Below, piece after piece: positions 12,131-24,499 of a stretch of DNA of 64,000 bases. Made by a program: the position numbers and the translations under genes. Position 1 is the stretch's first letter. Each line of letters opens with the position of its first letter. Under the pieces are notes generated by a model. It did not search any database, was not told the origin of the DNA, and saw nothing but the letters and a program-made list of their open reading frames with translations. This stretch comes from Rhyacophila brunnea. Taxonomy: Eukaryota > Arthropoda > Insecta > Trichoptera > Rhyacophilidae. The stretch lies in NCBI GenBank assembly GCA_022495005.1, contig JAGYXB010000966.1:639842-703841 (forward strand), written 5' to 3'.

Positions 12131-12149
12131 TTTAACACTTCTTTAATGC

Positions 12150-12255
12150 TAAGTAATATTAATGCTATCGACGGAGGGACTTGATGATTTAATTTAAATT
12201 CTAATTTGAGTTCAAATGGAATAGAACAAAATTTAAATCCGTTAGAAGCTAAGTA
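12150..12255. repeat. Internally deleted copy of the fold-back repeat family
   Basis: It contains CTATCGACGGAGGGACTTGATGA and then TTCAAATGGAATAGAACAAA and TTTAAATCCGTTAGAA. These are the left- and right-arm sequences of the fold-back repeats at 14325 and 23646, joined without the hammerhead-like centre. Confidence 0.5.
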
Positions 12256-14324
12256 TTTCGTTTGATATATCTGTTGTGAAACCTCAATGATTCGAAAGGA
12301 TAATCGAAAGTTGGCTAAACACTGATAATGAGAAAATCAATCTTTCAAAGTATGTATGTATGTATAATAGAATAGAAAAGCATTTATTTCGTCTAGATTT
12401 TGTCTATCGAACAAAATACTAAACGTGTGCAATTTAATATTATTATTGCAGTAGTTGTATTCAATGCACATCTGTTTTTACCACGAAATGATAGCTGTAA
12501 TTAAACCAGTAGATACCTACATATCTGTGGAATCCGAATAGCTTGTGTTGTATAAATAAGTTCAGTACCTACTCCGAAAAAGTAATTTCATTCTTAATAC
12601 CAACTGAATCATTTTATTCCTAATCACTAGAGTAAAGCTTTCATTCGAGCTAGACATCGACGGATCGATATTTTTATTATAGTTTAATAACGTTCAACTA
12701 AATAAATTATACCTAGATAAGACATCGCGATTTTAAAATCAGTAACCCTAAATATTTGGATAAAATAGAATGAGAATTTTCTAAAAGAATGTGTTTCTAT
12801 TTTCACGCGATGGGCTTGCGCGGAATTTGATTTTTATTCGAATTTCAGTTTTTGTCCATCACCATCAACAGCGATTTAGATCTTAATCATTCTTTTTAAA
12901 TATATTTGAAAACTTGTATTTTGTCGTGAGTGTTGACAGTTCGCATATTTTATTAGTATTATTAAATCGAAATGATTCACATTTAGATGATATTTCTGGA
13001 AATTAATGTCAGTCTATTGACTCGCGTAAAATAAACAAATTTCTTTAAAACTATCTCGAATTATTGTGGAAATTCACGATGATTCCGTAACGTACCCAAT
13101 TATTAAACGAACCGTAGAGTTATTTATGATTAATTTCTTCACGCTAAAATATAATTATTTTAAATTGAGAAGTTGGAAAAACTTTGTTTTTTTTTTAATA
13201 CCTTGATTATTGCCAGACAGACAGGAGTGGTAATTTATAGATTATTGTTTTACTTTTAAATAACAGAAATACCTGTCATGTTAAAAAAAATAAGACGTAC
13301 CTGTTCGTACGTCATTCACGAAAATTATTTTTCATGTGACATTTTGAATAATATTCAAAGATTGAAAAAAACAATGTTGAGCTTAACGAAATATCATAGA
13401 ATACTGAATTAGACTGACAGTCGAAGGTAAGTATGTCGTAGGAATATTTATAACTCAGAAATTTTCTTTTGGAGAAAAACAAGAAAAACAAAACTTTTAA
13501 AGTCACCATTTTTTTTAAACTGGTATAGATCTTATATAATATGTATATTATAATTGTTTGACGGTAGAAAAATGTGTCCCATTAGATTATTTAATTTTTA
13601 ATCGATAGTAGGTGTTTTTTTTTGCTGGAAAACGTTTAAAACTGCACCAGGGGTTTCTTTAGATATCCATTCCATTCAATAGACCGACTAATAAAAAATA
13701 TCTAAATAATATAAAAATGAATATCTTTGAGATAGTCCTGAGCAGAAGCTTTAGGACTTTCAAAAAGTGGATTTAATACGTCGACACTCAATGATGATCT
13801 TTATTTATAAATAATCTCCAATTTAATAATATAATTTAAAATAATAGTCATTATAATGATTGTGCTGGATCGACCACACATATTGAAAGTCGGAGAAGCC
13901 TCCCATACGATGGGCTGAAACGGATGTGGTTGCACTGCACCAAAACAAATTTGAAAGTACTCAATAACTCAGAAAGTAATTCAGCTGATTCTATGACTTC
14001 ACGTTGATTTTTATAAATAAAACTTCTCAATCGAGTATCCAATACCAAGGATTCATTCTCTTTCGAATAGTTCGTCGATTGACATGCTCAATACCTCCAT
14101 TCAGGCGCGCAAGTACTGCAGTAAATGATCTCTTATTGTCGTGTACTCAAACATTCGTCTTTAATACCTCTCATAATATCACTTTTTGTTTTTTCGTTCA
14201 CATATTTTTAAAAAATTATCATTCTATCTATGGTAAATGCGGCGACGTTTATAAATAAATGAATTTGACTGGTTGATATTTGGTTCAGCTATTAAAAATA
14301 TAAACTAATAAAAAAATATGAATA

Positions 14325-14475
14325 CTATCGACCGAAGGTACCTATTTGATGGAATTTGAATTCTAACGGATTTAAATTCTAATTGATTGAAGTTTTGTAC
14401 TATTCCATTGTGGTCGTTTTTTTGCGACCCGGGTTTCGCCTTTCGGCATCTTCAGGCGCCGTGTACACTCACCAA
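14325..14475 (-). repeat. Fold-back repeat copy carrying a hammerhead-like motif (minus strand)
   Basis: TACTATCGACCGAAGG...ATTCTAACGGATTTAAATTC...TACTATTCCATTG matches the left arm of the 23.6-kb fold-back. Next to it, on the minus strand (14460-14424), are CTGAAGA, a GCC-GAAA-GGC hairpin, GAAA, CCCGGG and TC in that order. This is the layout of a hammerhead ribozyme core with a minimal stem III. The right arm is not intact here. Confidence 0.5.
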
Positions 14476-15235
14476 ATGTAAACACACACTGACAACGAAC
14501 ACTCTTTAACTCTAGCTTATATAATAAATCAATACAATAAAGTGGGTAAAAACTCCATTACCTACCTATCAAGTCAAAGGTCACAAAAATACAACAAACA
14601 AATTATGAATAGTTGAAGTGTCAGTAAAAAAAACCTATTTAGTAAAAACCCTATATTATTAATAACAATACAATCGATAGCATATTATAATAAATCGTCA
14701 AAGCCTAATCCATTAGAATTTTAATAAAAAAATATATTTCTAGGTGTAGACCTAAGCAAAATAGTATAGTGTATGAAATTTTGAGTGTGTTATATTCAAA
14801 ATAGTTCTCACCCACACGGCACAGAATCATCTTTCGATATACTTAATTCTCATAAAATATCTAATGGGTCCGTTGTTTTGTGCGGTGTGAGTGACAGTCT
14901 AGAATTAAAAAAAACCGTGATCTGTCGGGCCACGTTTTTCACGTTTTCCAGCAAAACTTGGCAACTGCGCGAGGGCGCCAATGAGAGTAGGCGGAATTGG
15001 TCCTAAAAAAGAGAACGGCGATTTTTTCTTGTATCTACCGAGAAGTCATGATATTGTTGAGCAATATTAAAATAAATACACACGTTGGAACTCAGTGAAA
15101 AGAAAAAAAAAACTTATCAATATAAGTGACATTTGCCTTGGTAGATACTTACCTATCTAGGCAAATAAAACAACTTCTGGTGCCAATGAATTTGGATGAT
15201 TTTCCAAATTTATTGAGTGGTCGAAATGGTGTAGA

Positions 15236-15312
15236 TGTTATAATATATTGAATGCAACGCTATCATAGTAGTACAGTGTAGTTGATAGCGTTGCATTCAA
15301 TATATTATAACA
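15236..15312. repeat. Perfect 30-bp inverted repeat hairpin
   Basis: The arms 15236-15265 and 15283-15312 are exact reverse complements over all 30 positions and are separated by a 17-nt loop. The outer part of the stem is AT-rich (TGTTATAATATATTGAATGC) and the loop-proximal part is mixed. It lies just upstream of an R1-like LINE fragment. Perfect pairing suggests recent formation or selection. A MITE core, a small-RNA precursor or an assembly artefact are all possible. Confidence 0.9.
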
Positions 15313-15329
15313 TAGTCTTGTGTTCAATT

Positions 15330-15680
15330 TACAAAGTGGCGCATGGAGATAACCAGACTGACTCCAGACCATAGAACTTCTCAGTTCTTAACCGGACACG
15401 GTAGTTTTGCCTCCAAGCTCTGTCAGCTTGGCCTAATTTTAATAGAATCTCCGACTTGTTTATGTGGCGAATTACAGGATGCCGATCACATCCTCTGGGA
15501 GTATCCGGTTATGTCGGTTGAAAGGGAAGAGCTTCACAAAGTCGGTCCGACCATCGGCTGGACCGGTCGGCCATTGCTACTTGGTATCTAAGAGGGAAAA
15601 TTTCTTAGCTTTTCAAAAGTATGCGGCATTTTACGGCGAGCGAGAAGGTTTTTTCTCATCGAGAATTGACCGTAATGCAT
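15330..15680 (+). mobile_element. R1-like LINE fragment, C-terminal zinc-knuckle region of ORF2
   Basis: The translation runs RTSQFLTGHGSFASKLCQLG, then a CxC/H/C knuckle (CLCGELQDADHILWEYP), then EREELHKVG, with a frame shift near 15585 before NFLAFQKYAAFYGERE. R1-type ORF2 proteins end with exactly this arrangement: a TGHGxFxxKL motif, a CCHC knuckle with HxLxECP, and a short tail. Here the last Cys of the knuckle is replaced by Tyr (EYP), which together with the frameshift marks a dead copy. Sequence to about 15860 is probably its 3' UTR. Confidence 0.72.
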
Positions 15681-15912
15681 TGTATCGAAGTAGGAATCAC
15701 ACACACTCTAGTACACGCCAACCAAGGTCTTGGAAAGTTGCTCTTGGGACACTTTCGGCACAAATTTGAAGAGCGCCTAACGTTGGCTACGCCACGGTAT
15801 ACGCCTGCATAACGGGTGTGCAGACGTGGCGGGTGGCGGAGGGAAAAGCAAGTCTTGTGTTCAAATCTCATCGACTGGGTTAAATTCACCACGTTCCTAA
15901 TCATGCCGTAAG

Positions 15913-17700
15913 TGACAAATAATGTTTTTTTTTAAATACTACCAGTTATCACAAGTGTGTAGTTTTGGTTTCTTGTTTGGGATGACGATGTGTATCTGGA
16001 TGTTTGTTCTCATAGTCCTTTCTTCTGTTTCCACCCTCTGAGTAGGGGTTGAACAAATAGTTTATGGTCAATCTTGGTGGAAACGCTATTAAGTCACTTT
16101 ACACATTGTGTTAGTCCATATGCTCTGTATGGAGTTGAAATATGAAAATATATATTGAATAAAAATATGTTAAGTGTGCTGTAAATATTAATATATATTC
16201 TAACTATTGTGAATACAAACTCTTGTTTTGTAGAATAATGCATTATTATTGTGTATTGCTTTTTTATATAGCGAATGTAAGTCCAATTTGAAGTTCTATA
16301 GACTTCTTGGAATCAAATAAAACGCAGTGCCGTGTGTTAAAAATTATTTCAGATAACTGTCTTGTTAATTAATGTGTTACTGTTTTAAGCATGACCTTAC
16401 AATCATATGGAGTTGTAATGTAAAAAAGATTTCAGCTAATTTAACCACTACCCTTTTGACGTTCAGTTTCACTGTCATATCATATTTGACTCTATCTCAG
16501 AGAATAAAATTATCTTCAAAATCTTTTGTTTTCTAAAATTAAAATAATCCACGATGTATTTGTCCGTAGTTGTTCATCTGTCAAAGTTTATTATATTTCA
16601 ACAGAACACGGTAGTGTCAGAGGAGTGAGTTTGAAAAAAAAAGATTTAGTGCCATGACATCTCATTAATTTGTTTGTTTTTCTTGTGGACGCCACCAAGA
16701 TAAATCTAAGCCTACGCATTGTCTATTTTAAAAGATATCATTTTTTTAAAGCTGGCAACATTTCTACGTTTCAGCGAAATATTACGCCTGTCATTAGATT
16801 GTACCGATCTTTAATTCTAATTTCGAAATAATGGTTATTAATATGTACCTACACGAAAAACTACTTCGCGAACTAATTGGTTTTTTTTAATTGGATAGGA
16901 TGGGATCAAAAGTAGAAATATCCACGATTCAATGTCAATAAACAACGTGTTGTAGGTATTTTTTCAGTTGATATATTATCTCGTTACAATTACAAAATAA
17001 ACATTTTTTTCTCCTCATTCAGTACTGTCTATCGAAAGGTGGCGAGTAAATTGCGGCAAATCCTCCCTATTGTAGGCCCAAATGATCAACTCCTTGAACA
17101 CCGGGTTACTTGCGGAGGTTGCGTAGCCAAGATGTCATACTACCTACGCCTCTGCTGCCCTCTGTATTTCCCACCATTATGAGTTGGCGATGAAATCTAA
17201 ACTGCTCGTTTAAATTATATTATAACGTGTATCCCACCTATCGCAAAAAAATAATGAATTACCAACTTAAAACATTTTAAAAACATAAATATTATTCGCT
17301 TTATGTATACATGGGGTGGATATTTTCAGCATTTACACCCATATCGCCTAGGAACGTATTGTCGATATATTCTTATAATTCACATTTTTTAGAAGACAGT
17401 AAAATCGAAACTACGTCGGTAGTGTTATTTTATTGAAATACGTTAAATCCAAAAAGATCTTAATCCATGACTACCTTTGGTATTTTTCTTTACTTCTGTA
17501 AAATCAACATTTATTTTATGGATATAGGACATACCTACTATCAGTTCGCGATCGATATGTAGTATGTTCAGAAATCTCGATTTACTTAATTAATTGTATT
17601 AGAAATTGATATGAAAAAGAGAAATAATAAGAGTATAGGTACAGATATAAATATCTTAAATGTCGTGACTAACGTGAACGGCGTTAACTAACTGCTTAGC
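15913..17700. other. AT-rich stretch, no gene supported
   Basis: No conserved reading frame is visible. 15960-16130 and 17030-17170 are slightly less AT-rich and may be old repeat remnants, but I could not identify them. Confidence 0.45.
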
Positions 17701-17709
17701 ACTCGAGTT

Positions 17710-17995
17710 GCAAGATAGCATTAAATTCAGACAAAACCTGTTCCAAATCCCCCGAGCCGTGAACTACGCAGGCCTGAGATTGAATTCAAATCGCGAATTA
17801 GAACACGAATCCGACCCCCGGCCAATGAGAGACCGAGATTTGCGGATCATCCAATGGTGAGGCGGTCGCGGATTATCCGAGCGACTATTGGCTAACCCAG
17901 AAGGAGGCTTCGACGCACACGCGATTCGCGCTGAGGGAAAACACAAGAAAAACTTTCGGCGTTCACACCCTTGAGATGTTTGTCTCTGTCGCACT
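17710..17995. promoter_or_regulatory. CpG-richer island with clustered CCAAT boxes
   Basis: Composition rises sharply against the AT-rich background. Three CCAAT boxes occur within 70 bp: CCAAT at 17822-17826 and 17851-17855 on the plus strand, and ATTGG at 17887-17891 (minus-strand CCAAT). CCAAT clusters of this spacing are typical of NF-Y-bound promoters. A 76-codon minus-strand frame (17994-17764) spans it but reads as low-complexity Arg/Ser and is probably incidental. It may be an alternative promoter or intronic enhancer of the RBM24/38-like gene. No TATA box or donor pairs with it convincingly. Confidence 0.35.
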
Positions 17996-18529
17996 GATTT
18001 AGACAGAATGTAATGTGTTTATATTTATTATTCTTTAAGAATTAAAATACATAATCTTCGGCTGTGCGTCGAAGCCTTAAAATATAATTTTGGACATATT
18101 ATAGGTGTAAACAGGTAGTATATATAGCACATACATATAAATACGACATTAGGGTAAAAGCACTTTCACTATTATATTATAGTTCATAAAAATATTGCTT
18201 CTTGATTTCTACATTTAAAACGGTTGAAACAAAAAAACTAAAAAAAGATTGCGAGTAAATTCTAAACTTCAATACGCAGTTCAGAAAAACTAAAAAATAC
18301 TATTGATAGAATGTAAAGAATCCATATTTTTAATACCCCTAAGGCTTACAATTATATCAAATGTCAGCCATTTTTCAAGATATTTCAATTATGTATCTGC
18401 TGCCTGCGTTCAGTTCGTCAATTACCTATGTTTACTTTGTACCTATCTTTCAATTAATGAGACAGGTATATTCATTCGACGGTGGTCTCTGTTTTCGAGT
18501 TTTGAGAATAATTGATGTCTATACCTAAT

Positions 18530-18870
18530 ATTACGGCTATCTACACACTGGTATGACCAGATCAGGAAAGTCGGAGTTTGTGTACAAACGCACCATTCGG
18601 AGAAGAGCTTTACGTGGTCCGAAAGTGCGACACGCAGCCCTCTTGCTGCACAACCCCAAAATCGTCCCAGCGATACTGCAAGAACGATCTACACGCTCTA
18701 TGATTTAAAGAGGCACTGCGCGTGATTTTTTGCCTGCCATATTCTCTGAGCGCATAGCGTGACAAGTTAAAGTGAAGTGTCACCATTACCCATGACTAGA
18801 TAGGCTAGTTACGCGATATTGCGCTTAACTTAACACTCCGAAGCTGGGTATTCAGAAGGTGAAGTAGAAG
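18530..18870. other. Unidentified less AT-rich segment
   Basis: This run of mixed composition (for example GGTCCGAAAGTGCGACACGC and GAGCGCATAGCGTGACAAG) looks like decayed repeat or old coding DNA. No frame stays open for more than a few dozen codons, and no domain was recognised. Confidence 0.2.
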
Positions 18871-19071
18871 AAGTAAGTAAAAATCGTTACCAATACATAT
18901 TAACTGATATAGGCAATAGCCCAGTTTCAAAATACCTTCCCTACGTCATTAAAATTAAAATGGCATTGTTGTTTGGACGAAAGCCGTCTAGTGACATCTA
19001 AAGCAGAACGTTTTGATAAGCTTCGGATTGATAGGATAACTGTAGGTATATCTAAAATTCAGTGACGAAGG

Positions 19072-19610
19072 GTGTAGGTAGGCTGTTGAGATCCGACATA
19101 AATAGCGCACACTAAACTTTGTCAGTCAAACGTATTTGTTTTAATTGAACTAAGAATGTGTAGATAGTTTTTGTTAATTTTTTTAATTCAATTAAATCCT
19201 GCCTAATCCAAGCCATGATAGATAATACTCAAAAAATATTCGTTTATCCATAAAATATCTAAAATTATGCCATTGATTAAACCATCCATAATTTTAGATA
19301 TTTTATAGATTGGCGAATATTTTTTATTGATTATGGTTTGGTAAGGCAGAGCTTAATGAAGTTAAAAAAATAAACCAACAAACCAACAATATGTACTAGT
19401 GTAGAAATGTGTACTTATTATTAATCCAACGAAAACAAATAAGTGTGAATGAAAACGTGTACACAATTTTGTCGTATCGCTCAAAATATACCAAAACTAT
19501 TATGGTTTGGTTAGGCAGTTTAATGATTTTTAAAAACTACCAACACCATCTGTAAATAATTGAAGTATTAGTTTAATAAAAACAATTACGTATGACTAAT
19601 AATGTTTAAT
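19072..19610. mobile_element. hAT-like long-TIR MITE, copy 3
   Basis: The left end CAGTGACGAAGGGTGTAGGT and the following GAGATCCGACATAAATAG match the 8723 copy. The right part (AACACCATCTGTAAATAATTG..AATTACGTATGACTAATAATGTTTAATG) is the reverse complement of the left subterminal region of the 5636 copy, so the element has long inverted arms. An internal palindrome pairs AAAATATCTAAAATTATG with its complement around 19251-19305. The outermost right TIR is lost. Confidence 0.62.
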
Positions 19611-20284
19611 GTTAAATTATCGTATCAATAAACCAGGTAAATTGTGGTACTAGTCATAATACTATTTCATAATATATGCCTATTATAATCCTGCGTGGAT
19701 CTTGGACGCTACCCGAGGAGTTTTATAGAAAGTATTTTTTACAATAAATGATTATTGAACATTCAGTTAATTAGGTCTGAGGTACAGATTCAACAAAAAT
19801 ATATGTTAAATTACAAGATAAAAAAAACTTTTTATATAAGTACAACGTTTTTAAATTTTCTGTTGAATTATTATGCTCAATATGCTCAAACTTGTACTTG
19901 ATATGAAGTAAATAAAAAACAAATAAACAAATATAGAATACTGAAATGTCATTTTGATTTCCATAGTAACGTAAGTATATATTAATAATTTTGTTGCTAG
20001 AACCACCCACTTAGCAACCAATAATAGTGGATTGGATTACGGATTTCTTCCGAAATAACTTTTCATACAAAACAGAATTAACTGAAAATGAATTCAATTC
20101 TACTTAAAGATGGCTAAAAGTATTAAACGAATGCATTAGCATCGTGTTCTGATATATTCTAAAAGTTTCAAATGTCTAGCTAGTCGGGAAGTTACTTAAA
20201 AATCGATTGCAAGATTTGTACCGGACAAATAAGAATACAAGCTAATAAAAACGTTGTAAAATAACAAGTGAATTTGCTAGATAA

Positions 20285-20350
20285 GGAATTCGAACCCGTG
20301 TCCCAATTCTGCAGAAGCAGACATAATGCCATTATGCGCAGTATACGCAG
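20285..20350 (-). repeat. tRNA-like fragment
   Basis: The reverse complement contains GGGTTCGAATTCC (box B-like) preceded by CTGCTTCTGCAGAATTGGGA. A box A is not clear. It is probably the decayed head of another tRNA-derived SINE. Similar box B-like sequence occurs near 63430-63470 (GGGTTTAATCC on the minus strand). Confidence 0.3.
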
Positions 20351-21977
20351 TCATTATTTAGTATCTAAAATCAAACCCTATCACGCAATAATAATGTTAA
20401 ACAAAATTGAAACCGTAAAAACTTAAATGTTCCACCCCACAAAAATCGCTGTAATACCACGCATCGTGTTATCGTTTTTTTTACGTACGTACGAGCGACT
20501 AATCGATACAGTTGTGGATAAATTTAATGTAAAGATAGAGGGTTGGACTTGTGCGACCGATCCATTAGGTTGCTGTCATGTGGACGAGGCACTCTTGACA
20601 TATCAACCAACATTAGGCGTAAAAATTACACATAGGTAATACCAGTGGCCGGCGATGGAAAATTATTGCTTCACGGAGTAATTTTTACAACAAAACGTTG
20701 AGGCAAAAAAATAGTCTGTACCGACTGACATTTACACTGTCTCTACCAGTAACCATTCAAATTGATGTATTTTAATTGATGTATTTTAATAGATGTTGGT
20801 TTTATCCTATAAAGATACAATATTTCTAGTAATATGTGGATACTACACACTATAATTATGTTATAAAAGTTTTATAGCTTAAAGTTAGCACCGCTCCCCT
20901 CCTTCGACGACTAGAGCATTTTCTATTGAAATCGGTACTGTGCAAAATCAAGTACTTACGTACCGCGGTATATGATAATATTATTTGACATTGGACGTAT
21001 CGGTGCGCGGGCGAGCTTATTACATGCATAAATAATATTGATATTTTCATATAATATACATAAATTTATGTATATTTTAATATTACATTTTTCTCAATTT
21101 GCTTGGCGGTGCTGTAGTTCCGCAGTGCATATGGACGAGCCGCCACTGGATAAAACTAAACATTTGGGTATAACTAGTTATATTTTGTAGTATAATTAAT
21201 ATTATGGATATAAAGTCAATTATTCTGCTAATGATACAATGACATAAATACAGGATAAATTTATGCATGTGGGTATGTCGTGGTGAAGTTTAGTAGGTAC
21301 TTACTACTTATACTAATAGTCAACATTGGATAATTCAAAAAACATAAATAACTCATACCTATAAATTTGATAGAGACGTTCATTGGAATTGTGATGACAT
21401 TTTAAGGCTATAAAAGTTTATATTTTTAATTCCACATAATCTAATCAAAATTCTGTCAGAATCAGATTCGAGACCATTTTTGATTTTCCGACTTGCCAAG
21501 GAAGAGAATCCGTAGCAGAAGCGGATGTAAGAGGGGTTTCTCTGAGTCATAATACATGTAGTATTTTTTGGTATTATTTTGGTGGTTTACATAGGTTATG
21601 CTGTCACCTGAATATAACAGCTAAGTATTATACGCATTTATCAGTGTAATCGTGCATCAGATAAATATTGTCTGTGGGTACCTAATTAAGTATTATTTTT
21701 TAGAACAGCTTAGGGCAGGGCCTAGGTGCTCTACGGCGTTTACTTATATTAATTATACCACCGATGCAGTGAATAAACGTAACAAAAAAATATTGTTCAA
21801 TATTCAAATTTAGGCATAATTATTATCAATTGTCGCCAATGTAAATCAAACGGTTTTATTGGTTGACGTTTGGCGGTGAAATTTTTTATAGAAAAATGAA
21901 AAACAACTTTAACTTTTAAAACTTATTGCTATAATGAACTAACCTTTCGAGTACCTATTCAGTAATTTGTCAGTATA

Positions 21978-22460
21978 GGTAACCGGACAAATCAGAACAT
22001 GAAGAAACAGAACGGTGACAGAACGGAAAGGCCAACGGAAAAATAAAAAATTCATTTTTGTCGTATCTATTTATCGATTAAATACTTATAAAACTTAAGT
22101 TTATATATAAATATAAATACCTATATATCTGCTTGATTTTACAACTCTACATAATTATTAAACTGATTATTTCGTTGTACCTCACCAAAGCATTTTGAAC
22201 ATATTAGATTAATTAAGACGAGATATACCTAAGATTGCCGGCAAGTTGAGTCCCGTTTAATTGATGCTATCCAGCGATTATCAATGCAGAAATTATATAA
22301 TTTGATTTTTTTAAGCAACAACCACCCCAAATAAGAGATACGACCATTTCAATATTAAATGTTAAGAATATTTTTACTAAAATGTTATATGTAGTTCTAT
22401 TTATCGGTGTTCTGTTTTGTAACCGTTCTGTTTCTTCATGTTCCGTTTATTCATGGAATC
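21978..22460. mobile_element. 483-bp MITE with 9-bp target-site duplication
   Basis: It is flanked by identical 9-mers GTCAGTATA (21969-21977 and 22461-22469). Subterminal inverted repeats are perfect over 21 bp (21995-22015 against 22423-22443; GAACATGAAGAAACAGAACGG in the left arm) and weaker outside this. There is no coding capacity. A 9-bp duplication points to a Mutator-like (MULE) mobiliser, although other superfamilies can produce 8-9 bp. The intact TSD and arms suggest moderately recent insertion. Confidence 0.75.
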
Positions 22461-23230
22461 GTCAGTATACATGCCTAGTTCAAATGTCATTCATTGATTT
22501 CATTTCAATAATAATACAAGATCCTTTCATATATATTGGATAAATGGATTTAAAAAATACTCCTATTAATGTAAAGGTTAACCGCGTATCATAACTTCGT
22601 AACAACTCTATAAAGTGCTATAATAACTATAAATTAGTGGATTAAATATTATAATGAAATGTTTACAGTCTACTTACGATACGTCACTCAAAATTATACG
22701 CTGTATAAGACAATATTATAATTGAAAAGACAGGTGATCCAATTATTAATAAAAACCGTTCGATACTAAAATATTACATTTTATAGCAAATTGGTTCTAT
22801 CTAGTATCGACCTACCATCTACTTATCAGCACTTCACTTTTGAAAATAGTTTACATAAAGGTTTCTCAAAAACACTGAAAAGAATATTTTTAATGAATAG
22901 GATAGGATAATGTGTAATTTTACAAGGGGGTCATACGAAATAGGTTTAAGTAAAAAGTTTAAAAAAAACCCATGGTAGGTATTTAATCAAGTTAAAGGTC
23001 GGAGAAGAGCAGGAAGTTCACCTTTCAGACAAATGGACAAAACCAAGTTTGCCAGTTTTTCTACTATCATAATACCCTGAGCGATGCTCAACGTCGAGAG
23101 TGGTGGAATCGACCCGTGACGGGTAACGAAGATCGTCTTCCACAGTAGTGACAATGTACCCGAAGAAGAAGACAATTTATTTAAAAAATAGTTGTATTTA
23201 TTATTTTGATTACTTACTTGCATTATATTC

Positions 23231-23539
23231 ACAGAACAGATCAATCAATCTAATTCCGATAGGCTATATTCCAATACATTGCATTTTAACGAAGGGTTTT
23301 GAATGTGTGTGTCCTACGAGAATGGACCACGCATTATGGACGTGCAATTGTGTGTGTTGCATCCTTCGATACGCCAATATTAAATGAGCGTCAATGCAGA
23401 AACCGAGAGCAGTTATCAGTATTCGACGTATGACGTATTCTTGACACACTTTATCCCGTATTTTTCCACACTCGAAATCGGTTGCCTGCATCTCCACACC
23501 TGTTAGGTATTTCAGTTTCCAATATTTCTGAGTTCCCTG
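23231..23539. mobile_element. 309-bp MITE with 9-bp target-site duplication
   Basis: It runs from ACAGAACAGATC to GAGTTCCCTG, between identical 9-mers ATTATATTC (23222-23230 and 23540-23548). The body matches 8774-9085 and, more weakly, 51427-51690. The reading frames across it are not shared between copies, so it is treated as non-coding. Confidence 0.65.
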
Positions 23540-23645
23540 ATTATATTCTTTGCAATCTTTTATTGTTAAAACTAAATAATGATAGATAATTGTAATTGAG
23601 AAAAGGCATGTGTATGCCACTAATGCAAGTCATTATTATATCAAT

Positions 23646-23860
23646 ACTATCGAGCGAATATACTTGATGAATTTTGAATTTAAATAAAATTCTAATGGAT
23701 TTAAGTTTTATACTATTCCATTTGAGTCGTTTCTGACAGTGTTTATTTGCCTTTTGGTGAGTTAAAACAGTGCCTGAAGATGCCGAAAGGCGAAACCCGG
23801 GTCCCAAAAAACGATTCAAATGGAATAGTACTAAACTTAAATCCATTAAAATTCAAGTCG
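23646..23860 (+). repeat. Fold-back repeat with a hammerhead-like motif beside the right arm
   Basis: The arms 23687-23730 and 23811-23855 are imperfect reverse complements (ATGGATTTAAGTTTTATACT on the left pairs with AGTACTAAACTTAAATCCAT on the right). Between them, just before the right arm, 23774-23803 reads CTGAAGA, T, a GCC-GAAA-GGC hairpin, GAAA, CCCGGG, TC. This matches the conserved hammerhead core C3-A9, G12-A15.1 and U16.1-H17, with one extra U before stem II. Related copies lie at 14325 (same motif), 12150 (centre deleted) and 34262 (motif decayed). It is the most complete copy in the window. Confidence 0.55.
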
Positions 23861-24499
23861 TTATTATTGCAGTACGGCTCGCTACAAATTAATCTGAAAT
23901 GCGAAATGAGTTGCAGCTAATTGTATCATTAGTAAGCAGACATGGCCTCGTTTTCAAGATCACTTTGATATATAAAAGCTTTATCTGCTAAGATGTTTCT
24001 ACAGTATCTTAGAAACACCATAAAGCCTTGGTGAATTGAGTTAATAATTATAGAAGCTGTACCGTATAATTAAATACAAGGAAGTTTTTAATAGTAATGC
24101 ACTTATTCTTAATGAGGTATAATACCCATAGCAAGTCAATACTGTCTAATGATTCTTGTTAAAACCTTTTTTTCCTAATGCACAAAATAACAATACTTGA
24201 AAAATAAATAATTGTGGCAGGCATTCGCAATAATGTAGTGTTGAACAAAGTGTTTCCTGCACGATACCACTAAATTAACTTACAAAAGGCCGATGGGGGA
24301 AGCGTTGTGACGTTTCTTACAGCGCATTAAGGAAATAGTTCTTATCCGGCGTTAACAAGGGAGTTCCGAGTGTTCCGACACCCCGGGAATTCCCTCACAA
24401 AGGTAATTAAATTTTCCCCGCGTTGAAATAAGTAATGGCCATATTACACTGAAAGATTCAACTTAATTTGTTACGACTCCCATGCACGAGTCGTATCGA

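Noticed and set aside
23264..23846. Minus-strand frames of 101 and 118 codons
   Set aside because: They cover the 309-bp MITE and the fold-back repeat, are not conserved among copies and match no protein.
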